Below, one piece after another: positions 50,932 to 63,100 of a stretch of DNA of 64,000 nucleotides. Each line of letters opens with the position of its first letter. The stretch's first letter is position 1. The position numbers and the translations under genes were made by a program. The notes beneath the pieces are model-generated. The model saw nothing but the letters and a program-made list of their open reading frames with translations. It was not told where the DNA came from and ran no database searches. The stretch is from Typha latifolia. Its lineage: Eukaryota > Streptophyta > Magnoliopsida > Poales > Typhaceae. The stretch is taken from assembly GCA_019914945.1 (NCBI GenBank), contig CM034106.1:10168501-10232500 (forward strand), written 5' to 3'.

Positions 50932-51989
50932 ACAAGAGACGAGACTTCCAATCCCCAACTCTCGGGTTCTGGTTTCCATATCCGACCCAAACTTCTTATT
51001 TCCCGACCCGGTTAAAGGGTTATTGCCTTATTGGACTCGGAGTCGGAATCGGAGTCGGAATCGGAGACGGAATCGGAGTTGGTTGGGACTTGGGCCGGCC
51101 CGATCCAAAATTATATGAATTATATCTTTGATCGATAATTTCTTCCGGACAATTGACTATAAATTATGTTTGATTAATATAATCTATTTTTATTAAATAA
51201 ATACTATGTTTTTACAATAAAGATAGTGCAATAACAGTGATATAGTTCTTTATATGTTGGAATCGGTTTTACAATTTAACTTTAAATCCTTCTTTTAGAC
51301 GTTGATCCTGTTACCCAACAATACCCATGAGTTCGACCAGACTCAGTTGGAAAATCTGGACTCCAGAGCCCTGTTAGAAGTTTCACACCTTCCAATAGCC
51401 AGTTGACAACGTGAGGAAATAGAACAGCGGATTTTATGCTCTTTAGATCGTAGAAAGGAACTTTAATCTAGACAAAAAAACATTAATCACATGAGATGAG
51501 TCATTATCCTAATACCCATTGACCTGCAATTAAAGCTACTGTCTTGCAATTGTTTCTGTTAGAGCTGTGCTTGCTGATGGCAACTATACTGAACAGTTAA
51601 CTTGCAAGCATACAGAATACGCACATTGGATCCTTACAAACCTAATGGTGATCTTGTTCAGTAAACATCAAATAATACCTTTAGCTAAAATCCATGAACC
51701 AAAATAACAAATGCCATATTCAGTGAATTCAGTTACACTTGTCTACAAGCTGCAGACTTCCAAGGGTGTGGCCATCTTATAATACACAGTGGACACGATC
51801 ACTAAATAATCTCAGGTAATAGAAGATCAAATTCTACAGTCGCCTTTGCCTATTGTCTGTACTCCCAAAGTGAAATTGAGCACGAGGTGTCAAATGCGAG
51901 CAAAAATCTCTAGTAATATTGCAGATGTCCTACAGAGACAGAAGAGTTAATGTCTCTGAAAAAGCTGTAATGGGTTATATGCTCCGAGA
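50932..51989. other. Intergenic region with a GC-rich minisatellite
   Basis: A run of GGAATCGGAGTC-like units lies at 51031-51083. The 91-codon ORF that overlaps it (50843-51118) starts with GTG and is a by-product of the repeat. The rest shows nothing recognisable. Confidence 0.5.
51031..51083. repeat. CGGAAT/CGGAGT minisatellite
   Basis: Six-base units CGGAGT, CGGAAT and CGGAGA alternate about eight times. Confidence 0.85.
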
Positions 51990-52791
51990 TGTTGAAAATT
52001 GGCTCGAAATTAAGAAAACCATTTGAACGGGTTAACAACTTCATTGCAATTTGCTGTTATTCTAGTTTTGTATGTCGGCGTTCAAACGGGATGAAAGTGT
52101 TGGAACGACATTCGGATGTTCGAGTAGACGAGAGTTTAGAAGATCACAATGTTCGAAAAGCGTTCGAACGTGTACTGCAGGCGTTTAAACGCCGTCCACC
52201 CATTCGAACAATTCTGCGAGGCGTGTTTACAGCAGTGCATGGGCGTTCGAACGGCTTATAAAACTTGTTACCAGTAGTGCACGAGCGTTCGAACATCATT
52301 CATCAATTTGAATGGCCCACAAATTTTCTTCAGCCTCATAAATAAATAAGTTGGATTTTACGATTGTGAGGGGAGCAAGTTACAAGAGAAAAAATGTGAG
52401 AGGCTTTTACGTGAGAACACTCCTATATTGCATTTGGGAGAGATTGGAGAGGGAGAACTTTTTTGTATTTGCATCTCTATATATATTGGATTAGTAGATT
52501 GAAGCTTTGCACCTCCCCTGAATGTAAGCATATCACCGAATCACGTAAAATTTCGTCTATAATTTTCTCTTATTTATGTTTTGCATTTATTTTTAAGTCC
52601 TTATCTATGATTTGAATGAGTTTTAGAAAATCTTTACGTTTAGCATCTTGATTGTAGATTTCTCATTTGATATTAATATTAACTTTGCTAATATTTAGTT
52701 TACCATAATCTTTTGTTATCCTATTAGATTTGTTGAAGTATTTAGGAATCGCTTCTGCCACCCTCTACTATTTCGGATTGCTAGCACAACA
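51990..52791 (+). mobile_element. LTR of a Copia-like retrotransposon (truncated element)
   Basis: The proposed LTR runs from TGTTGAAAATTGG (51990) to GCTAGCACAACA (52791), about 802 bp with TG...CA ends. Two bases later comes TGGTATCA (52794-52801), the start of the usual primer-binding site for initiator Met-tRNA. Inside are a TATA-like CTATATATATTGG (52477-52489) and, downstream, ACCGAATCACGTAAAATTTC, which resembles the R/U5 region of Copia LTRs. The U3 part carries many CGTTCGAACG palindromes. No gag or pol reading frame follows, so only the 5' LTR and leader remain, or the internal part is badly decayed. Confidence 0.6.
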
Positions 52792-52793
52792 AT

Positions 52794-52801
52794 TGGTATC
52801 A
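52794..52801 (+). other. Retrotransposon primer-binding site (Met-tRNAi type)
   Basis: TGGTATCA immediately follows the LTR end with a 2-nt gap. The next bases (AACC) deviate from the common AGAGC, so the match is partial. Confidence 0.55.
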
Positions 52802-53355
52802 AACCATAACATAAGAGACTATTCTTTTTCCTCCTTTTACATGACAATCTTGGCATACCATTCAAATTCACACTTAATTTGACCTCCAATTGAATTATAA
52901 TATTTTTCTCAATGAAGCATCTCAGACCAACCTTGTCCCTCATTAGAAGTAGAATAAACTCTCCTCAAACCATGCCATACTTAAATCTATTTTTTTGAAA
53001 CAGCATTAATCCTCTACTGTCTTGGAAGTTATCACCACCGCTTTAGGATCAATTTTTGCATCTTAAGATTTCAATGATTTCATTCTCACAAATAATGTCA
53101 CTTCAAGAAAAATCTGGACTAAGTTCTGTGATGCAATTTCATATCAGTTCAACTCCTTATTGCTAAATTATGTGCATACTTCCATTATACACGAAGATCA
53201 TACAGTCCAACTGCCAAGAAGATCATATATTATTAGCTAAATAAGCTGATGCTGGACAAAATTAGATTGTAATGCCTGTGAAGTACATGCATGAGAAGAG
53301 AACAGGAGTATTATACGTCCATGAATCCATAGGGGCATAAGATATGGTCAGGTGC
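52802..53355. other. Region between LTR remnant and aldolase
   Basis: This is probably decayed internal retrotransposon sequence followed by the aldolase 3' UTR (about 53100-53355). No coding signal is seen. Confidence 0.4.
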
Positions 53356-54979
53356 TTAGTAAGAGTAATTTTTTACAAACATTCCTTGTTTCGCCTCCTC
53401 TGCCTCGCCTTCGCCTGTGTATTTCCCTAGCTGAGCGAGGGAGTTGGCCTTGGCGCGCACAAGCAGCGCCTCCTGGGCAGCCTTGACGTTCTCCGGTCGG
53501 CCGCCCCATGTTTTCAGGCAAGTGTTTTGGAGTGCTCTCGCATAGGAGAACGACACATGCCACGGGTTTGGGCTCTGGTTCATGGCATTAAGATTCAAAG
53601 TTGCCTCCACCTCCGATTGCCCGCCAGAGAGGAACTACAATCCGCAATAGTCAAGTTAGTTACTTTTGCCATGATTAGAAACTAAGCATCTTATAACTTG
53701 TACTGAAGGAGTGTGGCACTTGCCATGATTCCAGGCACGGCCGGAGGAATCCTGCGGTGGAGGAGCTTGAGTGTGTAGTCTGCAACCTGCTCCGGTGTGG
53801 CCTTCTCTTTGCACTCGGCTCCGGGGGTGACCATGCTGGGCTTGAGGAGAATTCCCTCGAACATCACATTGTTTTCCGCAAGATAGAAGAAGACCTCCGC
53901 CCACACCTTCTGTGCCACCTCGAAAGTCCGCTCGATACCATGCTCGCCGTCGAGCAGAATCTCCGGCTCCACGATTGGAACAAGACCGTTGTCCTGAAAA
54001 AAAGAGAGGAATTTTTCCACTTCATATCTCTTGCATACAAAAGCGGCTATAGATGAAACAAAAACTATAAGCTGCAGACCTGAGAGATAGAAGCGTAGCG
54101 TGCAAGGCCCCAAGCGGCTTCCTTCACCGCGAGAGCTGAAGGGCCATTGGGAATGCTCACCACTGTTCGCCTATTCCAAGAGAATACGAATTAGGTAATC
54201 TTCGTATATAGAGGAGAAGAAATTAGGAAAGGGGATGAGGCATAATTCTTACCATTTGGCAAAGCGAGCACCTTGCTGGTAGTAAGCAGCGGATCGGGAA
54301 GCGAGCCCGTCGAGGCCTTGGCACCAAGATTCGTCGTTGGAACCAGCGAGAGGAACAAGACCCTGCTCTCAGTAACCGTTCCAAAGCTCATTAGATAATG
54401 ACCAGAAAATGTTTGTTAAAATGCCTAGGTGAGTTTAGCTTACCTTGTCAACCTTGATGCCGGGCACTATGTTCTGGGCCTCGAGAACATCAACCATCTT
54501 CTTGCCGTCGGTAGTCGTTTGGTAAAGGGTCTCTTCGAACAAGATGGCGCCGGAGACGTAGTTGCCGAGGCCGGGGACGGAGACGAGCAGAGTACGGTAG
54601 GCTTGGCGGTTGGCCTCGGTGTTCTCCAGGCCGATTGATGCCAGCCTTTTGCCGCAGGTCGCGTTGGATTCGTCCATCGCAAGGATCCCACGCCCCGGGG
54701 ACGCAATAGTTTTCTACGCCATCGAGTTCATTCCAACAACAAGATCAGAACTTGTCGAAACCAAGAGGAGGAGCATAGAGCCATAGATATGTTTGATGAA
54801 ATGCTTACCGCAGTTTTGACGAGCTCATCCGCGTAGGAAGACGCGGCGCGGACGGTGAGGGAGACGGGTGAGTGGGATCGGACGGCCACGGAGGCTGCCG
54901 GGTGTCGAAGAGACTGCCCCTTCGCCCACTCAGACACGTCGATGACCGGAGAGGACTTGAGGAGGGACGCCGATGCCAT
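53356..54979 (-). CDS. FBA: Fructose-bisphosphate aldolase, class I, chloroplastic
   Basis: Six exons, 54979-54809, 54713-54444, 54362-54253, 54170-54080, 53993-53724 and 53634-53356, give 396 residues. The first ~46 are a chloroplast transit peptide starting [10 protein letters not shown]; the frame opens at a non-ATG codon 9 nt upstream, which I rejected. The enzyme follows: [52 protein letters not shown] with the general-acid Glu, and [12 protein letters not shown] with the Schiff-base lysine, then FLSGGQSE. The terminal Tyr (NYSY) needed for full fructose-bisphosphate cleavage is present. It interconverts fructose 1,6-bisphosphate and triose phosphates, and sedoheptulose bisphosphate, in the Calvin cycle. 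Intron 5 begins with GC instead of GT (PGIM|FLSGG). From memory, Arabidopsis FBA1 and FBA2 each lie near a KIN-7 kinesin gene, as here. Confidence 0.97.
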
Positions 54980-57073
54980 TGAAGCCAAGGAGAGAGTTGA
55001 GCTCGTTCTCGTTAAACTAGAGCCTTTGCTTCACTCTGCTCTCTTGCGCTTAGTTGTTTGTTCGGTTTGCTCGCTAATTATAGATCAGTGTTGTCAGAAA
55101 GAGATCGGAGATTAGCGGCGGAGATGAGCTGACCAATGAGGAGCTCCCAGCTGTATGATAATTCCTACGAGGCAGGAATGGGGCACGCATCGAGAGGTGG
55201 AAGATCTCGGAAGGATCTAGTATTCTAGTGGCGATGGTGGTGGTGGTGGACGAGTGAACTCGGTTGTGTCGGATTCTGGAGTTGGTGAATGATTTTGCGA
55301 ATCGTGACATTCCACACCACGCAAGAGCGAGTCTAGTGAATAGCCACTAGAAATGGTGGGCTCTTTGATGTGACAGCGGGTCCAAATGACGGACAGGGTT
55401 CGCCCGTTCCGTTTTAAATGGACAATGGGTCTTTGTTCGGGCTTTGCCAAGGACTGGAGATATTTCTTTTTTTATGGACAGGCGAATGAAATAAATTCCT
55501 CTGTCACATATCTGCCACCAATCCATTGATTGCTTCGAAATGTTTCTTGTCTATATAAATTTCTATTTTTTGTTTTCGAAAATTAAAATAGCCTCAAGTA
55601 ATTTATAACGCAAATATTTTTCTCCTAGTATATGTCAGATATTTTAGCCATCCACAATATTATAAGAGATAAGAATAATTATATTAGGACTCTCTAAACT
55701 ATTACCTATTTTTATATGCACCTCCTCATTATTTTTTTAGTACATATTATCTCCCTAGATTGTAGAAATTTTTTCAAATACTTAACGACAAAAATATCAA
55801 ATGATTATTTACTTTTAAAATTTTATCTAATATAAGAGTAAAATATATTTTTATGATCAAATTTAATAAATATATAACAAAAGAGACATTTTAGTTATTT
55901 TTATAATTAAGAAAGTTAATATGTTAAAAAATAAATAATGGAATCAATGTAGAAGCGCGCAATTGTTCACATCAAAATATAATTATTCCTAATTCTTTGT
56001 TCCCTCTTCCCCCCTTGTACATCATCACAGAGGATCCCCCTCGGTTCGACCTTAGTCCCTTCACACTATGTTACGATCCGACCCATCACACTATGTTACG
56101 ATTCGACCCTGTGAATTAAGTTGAGTCAAGTCGAGTCGAGTCAAATTAGTTACTTAGCTTTATCTTTCTATTTTAAATTTTAAATAAATCGGATAATTCG
56201 CATGTGGATCCGTTAGAAATTTTACTCCTATAAATAGTGGTGGACATGTGTTAATAATTATTATTGGGAGAAATATGAGTTTAGCCAATTATTATTTTCA
56301 TCATTATCTTTTTACCTTAGTCGTAGATTATCTTTTATCTTCGTAGAAGTATGTCATAACCGCAAATACCTTTCAAACATCCAATATTGTCTGAATGCCA
56401 ACTACAAGTCTACAAAACAACCTTTTGCTCTGCCTACATGTATAAATGCATATTTTTTTAATCTTACAAACAAAAGAAAACGGGTAATCATAATATATTC
56501 CATAAAATTTGGCATTACTAGTAGATGGGAAAAATCTGTGGAAAATAAATAAAAATAAAACATTGATCCCATATAGCAAGGACACACACATCCAACCAGC
56601 AGATGAGACCCACTTTGCTAATGTTAATAGCTATCAAAATTAGTTTGTTAGAGCATAACATGGATTTAATGCAGGTCGACACATGCAAATCAATCAAAGT
56701 ATGTTGTTAAATATATATTATCGCTTCGATCGTGCACATCCAATAAATCTAATAGTGATCGAAAGGTTACAAGTTGCTTGCAGTTTACTAAATTAACCTA
56801 CCCCATCTCTAGATTTCGCAGGCCAAGTATCGGGCCGAGATCCAGCCCAATATAAACCCTCGGGACCGCTCGTGTTGTTCTCATGTGACCCACTCCCCGC
56901 ACCAAGAAAGCCACTTAAAAGCGGTAAAAAGGAGAGGAAAAAGAAGGTCGGACCCTATTTGAGCTGTTCACCTCATCTCCCTTCCGCTGGGAAAACCCGC
57001 GCCCATAGAGAAGAGAACAGGGGGGGTGGAAAAAAAGTATAACCCGAAAGGGCGAGACGAAGAAGAAGAAGAA
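54980..57073. other. Aldolase promoter and intergenic region
   Basis: The aldolase leader and promoter lie at 54980-55300, with TATAATTAG on the minus strand near 55080 as a possible TATA box. A (GGT)n run occurs at 55232-55248. A roughly 25-bp tandem copy of CACACTATGTTACGATYCGACCC lies at about 56064-56110. The rest is AT-rich without a gene. The last 200 bases are the leader of the NERD-like gene, with (GAA)n just before the uORF. Confidence 0.5.
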
Positions 57074-57100
57074 ATGGCTAGGGTTTTGCTCGGACCCTAG
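57074..57100 (+). promoter_or_regulatory. Short upstream ORF before the NERD-like gene
   Basis: ATGGCTAGGGTTTTGCTC continues to a TAG at 57098 and encodes MARVLLGP, ending 21 nt before the main ATG. The ATG context (GAAATGGC) is favourable. The same bases contain a telo-box-like TAGGGTTTT. Confidence 0.5.
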
Positions 57101-57121
57101 GTCTATCTCTGCCCTCGATCC

Positions 57122-60100
57122 ATGGAATCGGAACTGGAGTTTCTCACCGTCCCTCCCGGTCTCCCTTACTCGATCGAGCCCTCCGGGGAGGAGTGGCTTC
57201 CGCCGCCTCCTCCTGCGGAGGCGGAATCGTCTCCGAGCCGTCTTGAATTAGGGATGGGATCTCATCTAATGGACGATTCCAATCTCCTCGCTTCAATCTT
57301 GGACGACGGAGGCGGAGTTAGTGGCGCAGTGGAGGTACCGGAACCGGTGGCGGTGGCGGTGGCGGTGGAGGCGGCGGCGAGAGAAACCGTCGTGAAGAGG
57401 AAGCGAGGCCGGCCGCCGAAGTATAAGGACGGCGCTAGGGTTCCCGTGGGAAAGAAGAAGGAAGAGGAGGAGGAGGTGGTTTGCTTTATTTGCTTCGATG
57501 GGGGTGATCTGGTGGTTTGTGATCGTAGGTTAGTGACTTCTTCACTCTTTGGTCTTATCTACTTTGCTCTTTAAGGTATCTCCCTTTTCTTGTTGGTTGA
57601 ATTATGTTCTGGTATTGTAGGGGTTGTCCAAAGGTGTATCATCCGGCTTGCGTTAAGAGGGACGAGTCTTTCTTTCGCTTGAGGGGCAAATGGAATTGCG
57701 GTGGGTTTGCACTTCCTTTTTTCCTTTCAATTTGACTACATTTTTATTCATCTTCACTATCGTTTCCATTGGTCTAATCTGTAGTAAAGCAGGATATAGA
57801 TTTTTTTAATTAACAGTTATTTGCGTCTAGGAGAGCTGTAAATGCCGAAGCAGTAAGGGCTGTGAAATATGACTCTCTGAAACTTTGTTTTTTGGGTACT
57901 GATGATCCTGCAAATATATAGGGATAAATTTCAATCCATCTTAGGCATTCTATCATATCATGTTTATCAGATGTAAGTGTGGTCTTCTAATTTACCAAAT
58001 ATCACTCTATTTAGTTAAATATTTTGATAAGCAGCAACAGCTTAGGTATTTGTTTTTATTTTTATCTAAACTTTGTGCTGAAATGAAGTATATAGTGATA
58101 CATAATTTTTCTAGAGGATAGGTTACTTGAGAGAGATGTTTTGCTAACAAAGAGCACATAGTGCACTATTACGAAAGAGTATTTTATTTAAGTAGCAGGT
58201 TCTCTCCTTATAGGGAGGAGAAGATCATGAATCCAAGACTACAATGTGAAGAATTAGTGAGAAAAGACATGGTAACATTTAATTTCACAGAACTAAGCTG
58301 TTCCACTAGGAGAAGATGAATGGAAGAGATTAATCTGTATAGCTGATCCCAAATAGTTTGGAATTAAAACCTTTAATGCTATATTTTTCAAGTTTGAAAT
58401 GGAATCTTTATATTTTATCCACATGTGGGCCAGTTACCCAAAGATATGTCACTAAGCATGGATAGAGGAAGTCTTATGTTGTTCTCTTTCACTATCAGTT
58501 ACCCTGTACTAGATATAAGTTCTTGGATTCTGACTATGTTTTTTTCTCTTCACCTTGCATATTAGGCTGGCATATCTGCAGCAGTTGTGAAAAGGCTGCA
58601 CAATACATGTGCTATACCTGCACATACTCTCTGTGCAAAGGATGCATTAAAGGGGCTAAATTTTTTGGTGTGAGGGGGAGCAAGGGTTTCTGTGAGACCT
58701 GTTTCAGCACTATAATGTTGGTAGAATCAGAAGAGGCTGACAAAGAGAAAAAGGTATGCCCTAAATCAATTCTGGCATGTGCTTCTCTTGATATTATGTA
58801 GCGTTCTTCAATCAGTTATATTTCTTATGCATAATGTCGTACTTTTTGTGACAATAATCAAATGGTGGATGTGCTCTAAGAGATTTGAGAGGATTATCTG
58901 TACTGATTTTTTTACATTAAAATTTAAAACAATTTGAGTTAAGAGTAGTCTCTATACCCTGCCTTTTCATCATGATATCTTGAAATCTTGAGCATATTAG
59001 TGCTACCCCTTCGAGAGCACTTCAATAAGTGGCTCTTGTAATTCTTTACCATGTAATGCCTTTCTAGTTTTTGTTGTATCTGTCTATGTAGATTCCTAAA
59101 CAGTGATGTGGTGGCTCATGGCAGAAGTTCCTTGTTTGCAAAATTAAATTATCTAGTTTTCCTGCACAGGTTGGGATTGATTTTGATGACAAGAGTAGCT
59201 GGGAATATTTGTTCAAACTATATTGGTTAGATCAGAAAAGGAGACTGTCTCTAACATTAGACGAACTAAGTAATGCTAGGAATTCATGGAGACAATCTGG
59301 TGCCTCAGTTTTCAAGGAGGAATCTTCCGATGAATCATATGATGCTAATAATGACCAAGATGCTAGTTCTGATAGCTCTTCAGGACACCACAGACGAAGC
59401 AGTTCCTCAAGGAAAAAGGTTAGAAAACGTTCCAAGAATAACATTGATGGTGGAAGTTCAGGCAAAAAAGTCGAAAGGTTTGTTAAAGAAATTGAAAGTT
59501 CCCAAAAGAAAGCAGAAAGTGAAGGAACATGTTTGACCGGAAACTTAGATTGGGCTTCGCCAGAACTCTTGGAATTTGTAGGGCACATGAAAGATGGTGA
59601 CATATCTGTGATATCACAGTTTGATGTGCAGGCTCTTCTGCTTGAATATATAAAACAAAATAATCTCCGCGATCCTCGCAGAAAAAGTCAAATAATTTGT
59701 GATTCAAGGCTTCAGTACTTGTTTGGGAAACCACGTGTTGGTCATTTTGAGATGTTAAAACTTTTAGAGTCTCACTTTCTTATAAAAGAGGCTTCACAAA
59801 CAGTGAGTGATGACAACCAAGGGAGAGCTTTGGATCCTGATTCAAGTCAAATGGAAGCTGAAGGATACAGTGATATGGCAATGAAAGTAATTTCAGATAA
59901 GAGAAGGAAAGCCCGTAAAAAGATGGAGAAGGAACCACAGATTAATCTTGATGATTATGCGGCAGTTGATGTGCATAACATTAATCTAATTTACTTGCGT
60001 CGTGGGCTGATGGAAGATTTGATTGATGATATTGAGACATTCAGTGGTAAAGTTGTAGGCGCTTTTGTAAGGATAAGAATTCCTGGTACTGGTCAAAGGC

Positions 60101-63100
60101 AAGATATGTATCGTCTGGTTAAAGTTGTTGGTAAGAGCTGCCCTCTTAGTCTATTATTGAACTAACTTGAGATTACAAATGTTCATAAGCCTATTTCTGT
60201 CTATTCTTTATGCAGGGACAAACAAGGTTGCTGAAAGCTACAAGATTGGTAAGAAGACAACAGATATTGCACTAGAGATATTAAATTTAGACAAAAAGGA
60301 GGTTATTACAGTGGATGCCATTTCAAATCAGGAGTTCACAGAGGTTGATAAATATATTGTTACTCAATAATTTACCATCTGTTTGTTAGTAATATCACCA
60401 TGAAAATGCGTGTAATATCAGAAATTGTTTATATCTGAATATCTTCATATTCTTTTACCGTGCATTTGCTTGAATTGACCAGTCTTTTGGTTTTTCTTGG
60501 TTAAGTAGAAAGTGTGCTCACTATGAAGTCTATTTCCCATTTTGGTAGAATTCAGTAGGAGTTGACAATTCATTTACGCATTGATCAATTAGACCTTTTG
60601 AAACAATGTATCAGGATTTTAGTGGAACACAACTAATCTTTTCTTGCTTGGAGGTTCTACTATTACTCTCACATAAAAATCGTGATCTGTATTGTGATAT
60701 TTGCGCTTTGAATTGTCATGATGTCAGAGTATTTTTCAGCACAAATTCCCTCCATCACATACCTCACATTCACTCGTACTACTCGGTGGCTTCATGCATG
60801 AGTTGCAGTATTGTCAGTTCTTCTAAAACACTATATTGGATAATTTTTGGGTAGAAAAATTAAGTGCTTACTTAAGCTAAATTAACTTTTTATTTGTTGG
60901 AACTGCTTGCTTAAGTCAAAGGAATTGCTTTGTTTGTCAGAACTTCTTTGAAGGTAATGCTCTGTTCTCTTTTCTTCTTGGTCTGACTGATGATTCTTTT
61001 CCACTTGCTTTCCTAGGAAGAATGCAAACGCTTACGACAGAGCGTTAAATGTGGCCTAATTACGCGATTAACAGTGGTAATGCTCGAATGTTGTTCAACA
61101 TCTGTTCTTTAGCCTTACTTGCAGAAGTTGTATATAATCCATAATATCTTTTATTTCTATCACCTTCAGGGTCATCTTCAGGAGAAAGCTAGGATCCTCC
61201 AAACTTTGAGAGTTAATGATGTGAGCGCTAATACAGTACATTTTATTTACTTCCTTTTGAAGATTTTCAGCAGATAATTTTGATTATATGTCATCTGGTA
61301 CTAAAGAGAGACTCTTCTTGGCATAATTGGATTTTGTGACTCAATTCAGTGGTTGGAAACTGAGAAGCTGCGGCTCAGTCATCTCCGTGATCGTGCAAGT
61401 GAAACAGGCCGTAGAAAAGAATATCCTTTTTGTATAGCATCATATACTTGTTCTACTTTTGCAATAAGAAATATGATAGGTACGTCTAGGAAGAAGATTT
61501 AAAAATGATTTTCATGGGCAATGTTCCCAGTAATCTCCACTTAATCAATATGTGTTAAATCTTCTGTTTTTATCTTTCTTGCCCTTTTGAATAACTTTTT
61601 TTCTTCTTTGAAATTTGGTCAAAGTGGGTTTGCACCAGTTACTTTTTTTTATAATTACATCCCATTGTTTTATTCCACCAGATTTTCAACACCCTGTTAT
61701 ATATGTATACTTTATATGGTTTTCCAATCAATTAACTTCAAACTTGGGAGAAGCATTTATATCTTACATCTATTATTAGTGTTCATTTAGTCTTCCACTT
61801 GAGGTCGTCTTCTATTTATCAAATCATTAAACGATTTTTTTTCCTAAATCTAATTCTTAGTAATATAATTTCTAATGTATTTTAGAAGTCTGTTTGAAGC
61901 TCAATGCTTCTACTATAGTATTTGCCAATTACTGAGCACCATTATCTGTATTGGCCATCACACACAATCCTGAATGTCTTTGTACAATTAATCACATGTT
62001 CTTTTGGCAGATCTAATTTGTGGTGGTATGGTTTTAATGTATCTTAGCAGTCTGTTTTGAGCTCATAGCCATTGTATTTTGCATTTCCTGGGCTCCATAA
62101 TCTCTTTTGGCCATCATATATTCATATGCAATCCTGGTTTGTGTGTGTGTGTGAAACTGTAGTCAGTTGTGTCTCAAATTTTTGATCTAGATTAAGAAAC
62201 ATAAAATTATGATTCTGTGGCCCTTGACCATTTTTACGCTCAGAGAGTGTGTGGAAAAATTGCAGCTTCTAAGCACACCTGAAGAGCGCATGCGTAAATT
62301 AAATGAAGTTCCAGAAATACATGCTGACCCACATATGAATCCAGATTATGAATCTGCCGAGGAAGAAACAGACTCCAGAAAATCTGGTAATCAGAGTCCT
62401 GAGTATTGAGGCATTCCCGTAAATATTTTGTTTTATTTGGCAGTTCTTTATAATAAATGGTGAATGTGATCAATGTCTTTCCATGCAGACAGCTATAAGA
62501 CTAGTAGATCGAGGGAGTCTTCATCTAGTAGGAATGGAAGGGACTTGATCCTTTCAGGAAGAGTCCGGAATGATGCAGAGAAAGGCTCAAACATGAGCTT
62601 CCTCTCTGCCAGGGGTGCATCAACAGATGGTGCAGTTAGCAAAATAGATGCCTTCCATGATGTGGGTGATAAGAAAGAATTATCATGGAACCAAGAGAGA
62701 GATTTGCATTGGATGAATGGCTGGGACACTCCAAAATCTCAAACTAGTGTAAGCAGTTCAGAGGTTGGTGTTACAAAACCTGGGCAGCCATATGATGTTA
62801 CAATAGAAACTACACCATCATTGTCTGCTATGGGTTCAGTACTGTCAAATATTAGTGAGACTGATAAGGTGTGGCACTATAAAGACCCTGCTGGACATAT
62901 CCAGGGTCCTTTTTCTATTGCACAGCTGGGCAAATGGTCTAGCTACTTCCCACCTGACCTAAGGATATGGCTAATGTTTGAGAACCCAGAGAAATCTGTA
63001 TTATTAGCTAATGTACTGCCAAGATTCCAGAAAGATTCACCTAAACAGGAGCCTCAGCATAACAATTTCCTTCAGCCTACGAGTCTTGCAGGTGTATCAG

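Noticed and set aside
50843..51118. A 91-codon open frame rich in Arg/Asn/Ser
   Set aside because: It starts at GTG and its composition comes from the CGGAAT minisatellite and a GACGGC run. The opposite strand looks like a MADS leader.
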